Source of the DNA: CAZBBC01 sp964489835
GTDB lineage: Bacteria > Calditrichota > Calditrichia > JAJRVZ01
DNA length: 18,605 nt
Assembly (NCBI GenBank): GCA_964489835.1
Contig: CAZBBC010000093.1
Span: 1-18,605, forward strand
Direction of reading: 5' to 3'
Shown: positions 15,201 through 18,605 of the stretch, piece after piece
Position numbering within the stretch: the stretch's first letter is position 1
How the letters are laid out: every line of letters starts with the position of its first letter
The notes under the pieces: model-generated
Database searches by the model: none
Seen by the model: only the letters and a program-made list of their open reading frames with translations
What the model was told of the DNA's origin: nothing
Translations under genes and position numbers: made by a program

Positions 15201-15680
15201 AAGGTGAGAGCCATCCGGTGCCAGATTGTTTGCGCCTCCACTTCTGGTCCAGTGATCCGAAATAACATGGATTATTTCGTCACTTGCATTTGTAACTTCG
15301 GCGGCGACATAAAAATCGGTTAAAAAGATATAATTAACCCATTTTGAGCCTTTTGGCCATCCGATCGCACTCTCACTACCGGGTATTATATCTCTGTTCC
15401 CGACTGCCCCAATGTTGACTAGACCGCCCTTGATAAGATTTCCGTCATGCAGAACAGATCGTATGAATCTGGAATTGCTAACAGCTTGCAGAGAAGCAGA
15501 TTTGAAAAGCCGTTTACTGCGTGTGTTCTTATTTAAATTGTATGTGTTGATAGAGTTGTCTTTCGTATCATCGATCTCTTGTGCAAAAGACAAGGAAATT
15601 AAAAATAATACAGTGTTAATTAATGTCCAAAATTGAATGAATCTTATTCTATTCAATTTTATAGTCAAAATTCTACTCAT
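12261..15680 (-). CDS. Large exported protein with acidic calcium-loop-like repeats and FlgD-like T9SS tail
   Basis: About 1139 residues; numbering here is from the ATG at 15686. The signal peptide ends near SLSFA-Q (35/36). The N-terminal third is rich in Trp, Tyr and Gly with no family I recognise. Acidic loops resembling EF-hand or thrombospondin-type calcium sites occur at DFNGNGVLD (215-223), DNDEDGMTD (415-423) and DTNGNGEWD (441-449), with a dockerin-like DVGNDGILSADD at 957-968. C450 and C459 could pair. Residues 600-750 look fibronectin-III-like, and 1039-1141 is a FlgD-like sorting domain ending in GIYFYVVEAPD and FAVIK. I prefer the second ATG at 15680: GAGG lies seven bases before it but only one base before the ATG at 15686. 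It sits 15 bases after the TonB receptor and 18 before the PorV-like gene, suggesting a cell-surface partner of the receptor. Confidence 0.82.
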   Translation of the reverse strand: MSRILTIKLNRIRFIQFWTLINTVLFLISLSFAQEIDDTKDNSINTYNLNKNTRSKRLFKSASLQAVSNSRFIRSVLHDGNLIKGGLVNIGAVGNRDIIPGSESAIGWPKGSKWVNYIFLTDFYVAAEVTNASDEIIHVISDHWTRSGGANNLAPDGSHLNAMQPLPKYYNLDQPESQETPLVYGISEDVGFDGFPRTGDKGEGNGQLEPPEDFNGNGVLDLSMKNIVGWYAINNQKQTWPRWWPAGSYPGDTRKPGDEFEGLRAGYWNGEYGAYNRADQESYYVIDDRENTRFTYFPFENDQRPWPNGERGLGLKVESRTYQWNARLAEDILVSIFDVTLKDGAKPLEKCVVGMWVDPDLGASNSGDDAWFDTKIDITFAWNRLGFAANGLPIGYLGFAFLESPGLAHDGIDNDEDGMTDESQNNGIDDDEDFKPWEDTNGNGEWDCKEVDGVLDCEPLNDDVGHDGLEPLSPGYPGPDEGQANGVPDVGEPNFDQTDNDESDQVGLTSMYLKRTDNRLTRPEEYWQTELIPGTFKTEPGYQADICWTYGSGYVEWAGSGETHRYAIALLFGNDKDDIIRNKKTMQVIYDHDYNFAKAPNQPILVATGGNKEVYLSWDNNAEYSWDPVYGNDFEAYYIFKSTEPAFTDIKTITDAFGNPLLFKPLAIFDKKDGLKGPHPVSIGSEIGPESDLGVHYNMGTDSGLKHFYIDNDVDNGRIYYYAVVSVDMGYDPSFYPELSPLEGLQPISPTECSATIQTDPLGRPISFDRNTAEVIPTEPIAGWVEPGFDKMEGDHKTGYGTGHIEFKIINPFKIRPDEKYLLEFNDDGTYEKIDSAYTGHLSFMNIRSENRNEYLVGVSNPNNDTEFFVDGFQILLFNDETALDSLYWDIGSSKLIVNDITDKLNGMRVARDYEIKVMELGADTSFATKKPTNFQVWDVTDPDNTFKLTFFHFDVGNDGILSADDQITLLANKNKVLWGWKFLYPSNTDSTAKTLPQNGDVLKIVSRKTFDRNDSFEFTTLGNIISKSKAKDELADIYVVPDPYIAYNETERVVISEAEGLPPRKLDFVGLPKECTVTIFTVAGKMVRKLEYHSLGEDRRLTWDLLTFDGLEIAHGIYFYVVEAPDIGKKIGRFAVIK

Positions 15681-15701
15681 GCTCATACCTCAAATTATGA
15701 T

Positions 15702-18605
15702 TTAGAAATTAACCTCAAGTCCAAACTGAATTCGTCTCGGCTTCGAGAAATAGTCTGGTCTCACATCAACCTCATTTAATGTGAATTGCCCTTCTTGTCG
15801 TAGTTGCTCATTTAAAAGCATTTGGTTCTCAGGTAGCCGTGCGATTTCGTCTGCGCGTCCAGTTGATGAATGGACAAAATTTTGATTCAAGTGATCAAAA
15901 ACGTTATCCACTTTAAGAAAAACTGCAGTGTTTACACCACCGATGCGAAAATATTTTTTTGCTTTAAAATCCACATTCCATCGCACCGGCTTATATGCTG
16001 CATTTTTGTATTCCATCGCTAAAATATCAAAACGCTCAATAAAGGTCGGGCTATATGGCGTGCCGGACATATATGAACCGATGATGCCGATGCTCCAGTT
16101 TTCCCGACGACTAAAATTAACGTAGACATTTACCGTATGCCACTGATCCCAGTTTAGCGGTAATATCTTTCGATCAATAAATTGTTCCTGTTTACCGCCA
16201 ATTCGGGTTGCTGTTTGGATCATGCGAAGTTCATTAGGGTCTGACGAACTACCGTTAGCAAAAGCGAGTGTATAATTAATAGCACCGCTGACCATTCCGG
16301 CACCCGTGGTGGAGATATTGAGCGTAATTCCTTTATTCGTACCATAATCCCTGTTTATAAACCGGGTGTATGATACCGCGTCAATTGTTGTAACCTGTTC
16401 AATTCCGAGCAAATTGCGGAAATCTTTATAATACGCCGTTAGATTCAATACAATACTTTCAGTTATCCCTTGTTGCAAACCGATTTCATAAGCAATGGTT
16501 TTTTCCGGCTCCAAGTTCGCATTCCCCAGCAAACGACCATCAAGCGTTAATTGTGTCATGGGTTGTATCTTTCCGTTGAACATATATTGAAAACTCGGCA
16601 TCTGAAAAAAATGCCCATAAGAAGCGTGAAAGGCTCCTCTGCTGGAAATAGGGAAAGAAAGCCCTAATCGCGGACTCAAATTAAATTTTGTAGAGGCCTC
16701 GGCAATATTTTGCTCACTGTAGAGGTTCGTTGCTTCTGTCCGTAATTCCAAAGGATATTTCTCATTAGGTTTAAAAATATCTATACGCAGCCCGCCATTC
16801 AATATAATTTCTCCCAACTCCAATTTATCTTGTACATAAAACGCTACTTCCAGCGGAGAAATATCATAATCATGCCAGAGTGTAAATTCCGAATCCAACA
16901 CGGCGATATACGGTGTTGTGCCGAATGTTTGTTCCCAATCCTTCCACCAGACAGTATTAAGATAATTCCAATATTCACTAAATGCAGGATCTCGTAATTC
17001 TTCAGTTTCAGGATTCTCAATTTGATAATTAACCGGAAATTGATTGTTCGCCCATTCTTGCGTCTGTCGATACCCACGTGACCATGAATTAATATCATGC
17101 TGCATTGCTATAAAGCCGGCTTTGATAAAATTATACTTGTCCATTTGCCAATTAACATTACCGTTAATCTGATACTTCTTTCTATAGTTTTTATCAGCTC
17201 TACCTGAATAAAACCAATCCGTACTGCCGAGGGAAAAGCCGTCCACCGAGGAGGAAATAAGCTGGATACCTTCTTCACCCGGTATAATCGCCTGCTTGTT
17301 GTCTTTTCGATAGTAACTTTCTCCGTCATTAAATTGATAAGAGAAAGCCAGGTCATAAAAAAAATTTTCCCAAAGCATGTGATGAAAATGAAAATTGTGG
17401 GTAATAGCCCATCCCTTACTTGTTCCCCGGCCATCCGGTTGATAGCGATAAGTACTGCTCGTACTGCCCTTTCGCTCACTCAAAGAGGCAAATGCCTGAT
17501 AAGTTAGACTAATTTGCGGACTTGGATAAAAACTTAATTTTGCTTGAAAATCAGACGAGAATCCGGTAGAAAGAGGCCCTCGTGATAAATCACCCGTTCG
17601 CAGTGAATCAGGGATCGGAATAGCCTGAGAAGCTGAAAGATCTTCAGTCTGATATTTTGCAAACCATTCCCTGTATGCAGCGATTCTCCAACCGTCATAC
17701 GGCATATACCGACGTTCGTACCACTCCAGACTTTGCGAGTTATTGTATCTGCCGCTTATAAAAAAACCAATCTTTTCTGATAACATTGGACCTGATAGGT
17801 CAAATTGAAAATCCTTTTCAACAAGCGGATTAAAATCGCTTACACCAAGAAATATATTATCTTTGTTGCTCCACCAATCACCGGTGTACAATCTAAAATT
17901 ACCAGAGAAATGTTTAGCCGGTCTTTTTGTAATAATATTGATCACTCCAGATTGTGCCTGACCATATTCTGCATTAAAAGTACCGCTAATCACCTCCAAC
18001 TCTTCGATCATTGAGTTTTCAACAGCTACATTGTTGCCACCTCCCTGGCTATAAGCGTTATTAACCGGTATACCGTCGATGATATACGAGACTTCTCGTG
18101 CACGTCCTCCCCTGAAGTGAAGAGCTCCGGCAAAATCCACAACACCCGCTTGCAGGGCAATGACTTCTCTAACCTCAGTTACAGGCATAAGATCAACAGT
18201 CTCCGATTTAATGATAGCAGATGTATGGGTACGATCTATCTCTATAACCGGTCTTTCGGCAATGACAACAATTTCTTGCCCTTCAAGCATTTCCTGAGTA
18301 AGTGCAGCATTTTGCTTGGTAGTTCTGTCCGCACTTACCTTTACATCCATAACCTTAAATTTTGTATAGCCTATAAAATGAATTGTAAGTGTATAGGTAC
18401 CTGGAGGAATGTTGATAATATTGTAATTCCCTTCGAGATCAGTGGATGAACCCCAATTTGTACCCTCGATGACGACATTTGTCCCTGGCAATGGTTCACC
18501 GGTGCTTTTGTCGACAATTATACCGGAAATTTTACCTGTTGTACCGGCATTTAAGTTTAAATATAAGATGGATAGAAAAAACAAGATTATGAATGAGGAT
18601 TGTGA
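15702..18605 (-). CDS. TonB-dependent receptor with carboxypeptidase-regulatory-like N-terminal domain, 5' end cut
   Basis: The frame stays open to the right edge: codons above the TTG at 18584 read SQSSFII and extend a hydrophobic signal peptide, so the true start is outside the window. After signal cleavage near LNLNA-G comes a carboxypeptidase-D-regulatory-like beta-sandwich (about residues 16-95 counted from the TTG; GEPLPGTNVVIEG, TDLEGNY, PPGTYTL). The plug domain follows at about 120-220 (FRGGRAREVSYIIDGIPVN; EYGQAQSGVINIITKRP), then a 22-strand-type barrel to the terminal phenylalanine in FGLEVNF, the usual barrel-assembly signal. These receptors import substrates across the outer membrane using TonB energy. 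The domain order is that of SusC-like and related FCB receptors, but no SusD partner is present; instead a T9SS-tailed surface protein and PorV-like barrel follow. Ligand unknown. Confidence 0.92.
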   Translation of the reverse strand, partial: SQSSFIILFFLSILYLNLNAGTTGKISGIIVDKSTGEPLPGTNVVIEGTNWGSSTDLEGNYNIINIPPGTYTLTIHFIGYTKFKVMDVKVSADRTTKQNAALTQEMLEGQEIVVIAERPVIEIDRTHTSAIIKSETVDLMPVTEVREVIALQAGVVDFAGALHFRGGRAREVSYIIDGIPVNNAYSQGGGNNVAVENSMIEELEVISGTFNAEYGQAQSGVINIITKRPAKHFSGNFRLYTGDWWSNKDNIFLGVSDFNPLVEKDFQFDLSGPMLSEKIGFFISGRYNNSQSLEWYERRYMPYDGWRIAAYREWFAKYQTEDLSASQAIPIPDSLRTGDLSRGPLSTGFSSDFQAKLSFYPSPQISLTYQAFASLSERKGSTSSTYRYQPDGRGTSKGWAITHNFHFHHMLWENFFYDLAFSYQFNDGESYYRKDNKQAIIPGEEGIQLISSSVDGFSLGSTDWFYSGRADKNYRKKYQINGNVNWQMDKYNFIKAGFIAMQHDINSWSRGYRQTQEWANNQFPVNYQIENPETEELRDPAFSEYWNYLNTVWWKDWEQTFGTTPYIAVLDSEFTLWHDYDISPLEVAFYVQDKLELGEIILNGGLRIDIFKPNEKYPLELRTEATNLYSEQNIAEASTKFNLSPRLGLSFPISSRGAFHASYGHFFQMPSFQYMFNGKIQPMTQLTLDGRLLGNANLEPEKTIAYEIGLQQGITESIVLNLTAYYKDFRNLLGIEQVTTIDAVSYTRFINRDYGTNKGITLNISTTGAGMVSGAINYTLAFANGSSSDPNELRMIQTATRIGGKQEQFIDRKILPLNWDQWHTVNVYVNFSRRENWSIGIIGSYMSGTPYSPTFIERFDILAMEYKNAAYKPVRWNVDFKAKKYFRIGGVNTAVFLKVDNVFDHLNQNFVHSSTGRADEIARLPENQMLLNEQLRQEGQFTLNEVDVRPDYFSKPRRIQFGLEVNF

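Noticed and set aside
18582..18584. TTG as the start of the TonB receptor
   Set aside because: The frame continues upstream to the window edge and the upstream codons extend the signal peptide's hydrophobic core, so the true start lies outside.

Overview
The window looks like chromosomal DNA from an uncultured Gram-negative bacterium of the Fibrobacterota-Chlorobiota-Bacteroidota (FCB) superphylum, most like Calditrichota, KSB1, Marinimicrobia or Ignavibacteria. The basis is two large secreted proteins ending in FlgD-like type IX secretion (T9SS) sorting domains (one with the classic YPNPFNPSTTI motif), a PorV/PorQ-family outer-membrane barrel and a carboxypeptidase-regulatory-domain TonB receptor. 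Species cannot be assigned from sequence alone. Every gene I can support is on the minus strand, so biological order runs from high to low coordinates. Both end genes are cut by the window edges.

Right part (18605 to 11199): a tight three-gene run. It encodes a TonB-dependent receptor (start beyond the window), an 1139-1141 residue exported protein with calcium-loop-like acidic repeats and a T9SS tail, and a PorV/PorQ-family barrel. Gaps are 15 and 18 bases. This reads as one surface module: receptor, surface protein, and a barrel linked to T9SS export or anchoring.

Middle (11198 to 7880): a gene-free stretch of about 356 bases holds a palindromic repeat of about 160 bases with imperfect terminal inverted repeats. 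Then comes a 966-residue protein with three LamG-like domains and a T9SS tail, with a strong ribosome-binding site, followed by a clear rho-independent terminator.

Left part (7860 to 1): a second minus-strand run. It encodes a SurA/PpiC-like putative lipoprotein chaperone, a C-terminal piece of a glycerophosphodiester phosphodiesterase (GDPD), an alpha-D-phosphohexomutase, an organophosphate:phosphate antiporter of the GlpT/UhpT type, an RmlD-like short-chain dehydrogenase/reductase, a DegT-type PLP aminotransferase, and a creatininase-family hydrolase that runs off the window. Transporter, dehydrogenase and aminotransferase are tightly packed (4-base overlap, then a 2-base gap), suggesting a sugar-phosphate/amino-sugar or phosphoester uptake and conversion pathway. 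The substrate cannot be read from the sequence.

The least expected observation is that gene junctions in the left part carry 3'-end remnants: a GDPD lacking its N-terminal catalytic half, a 22-codon coding-like tail in another frame just after it, and a 56-codon open, coding-like stretch between the aminotransferase and the creatininase. No CRISPR array, tRNA, rRNA, transposase or phage gene was seen, and I found no convincing fully novel system.
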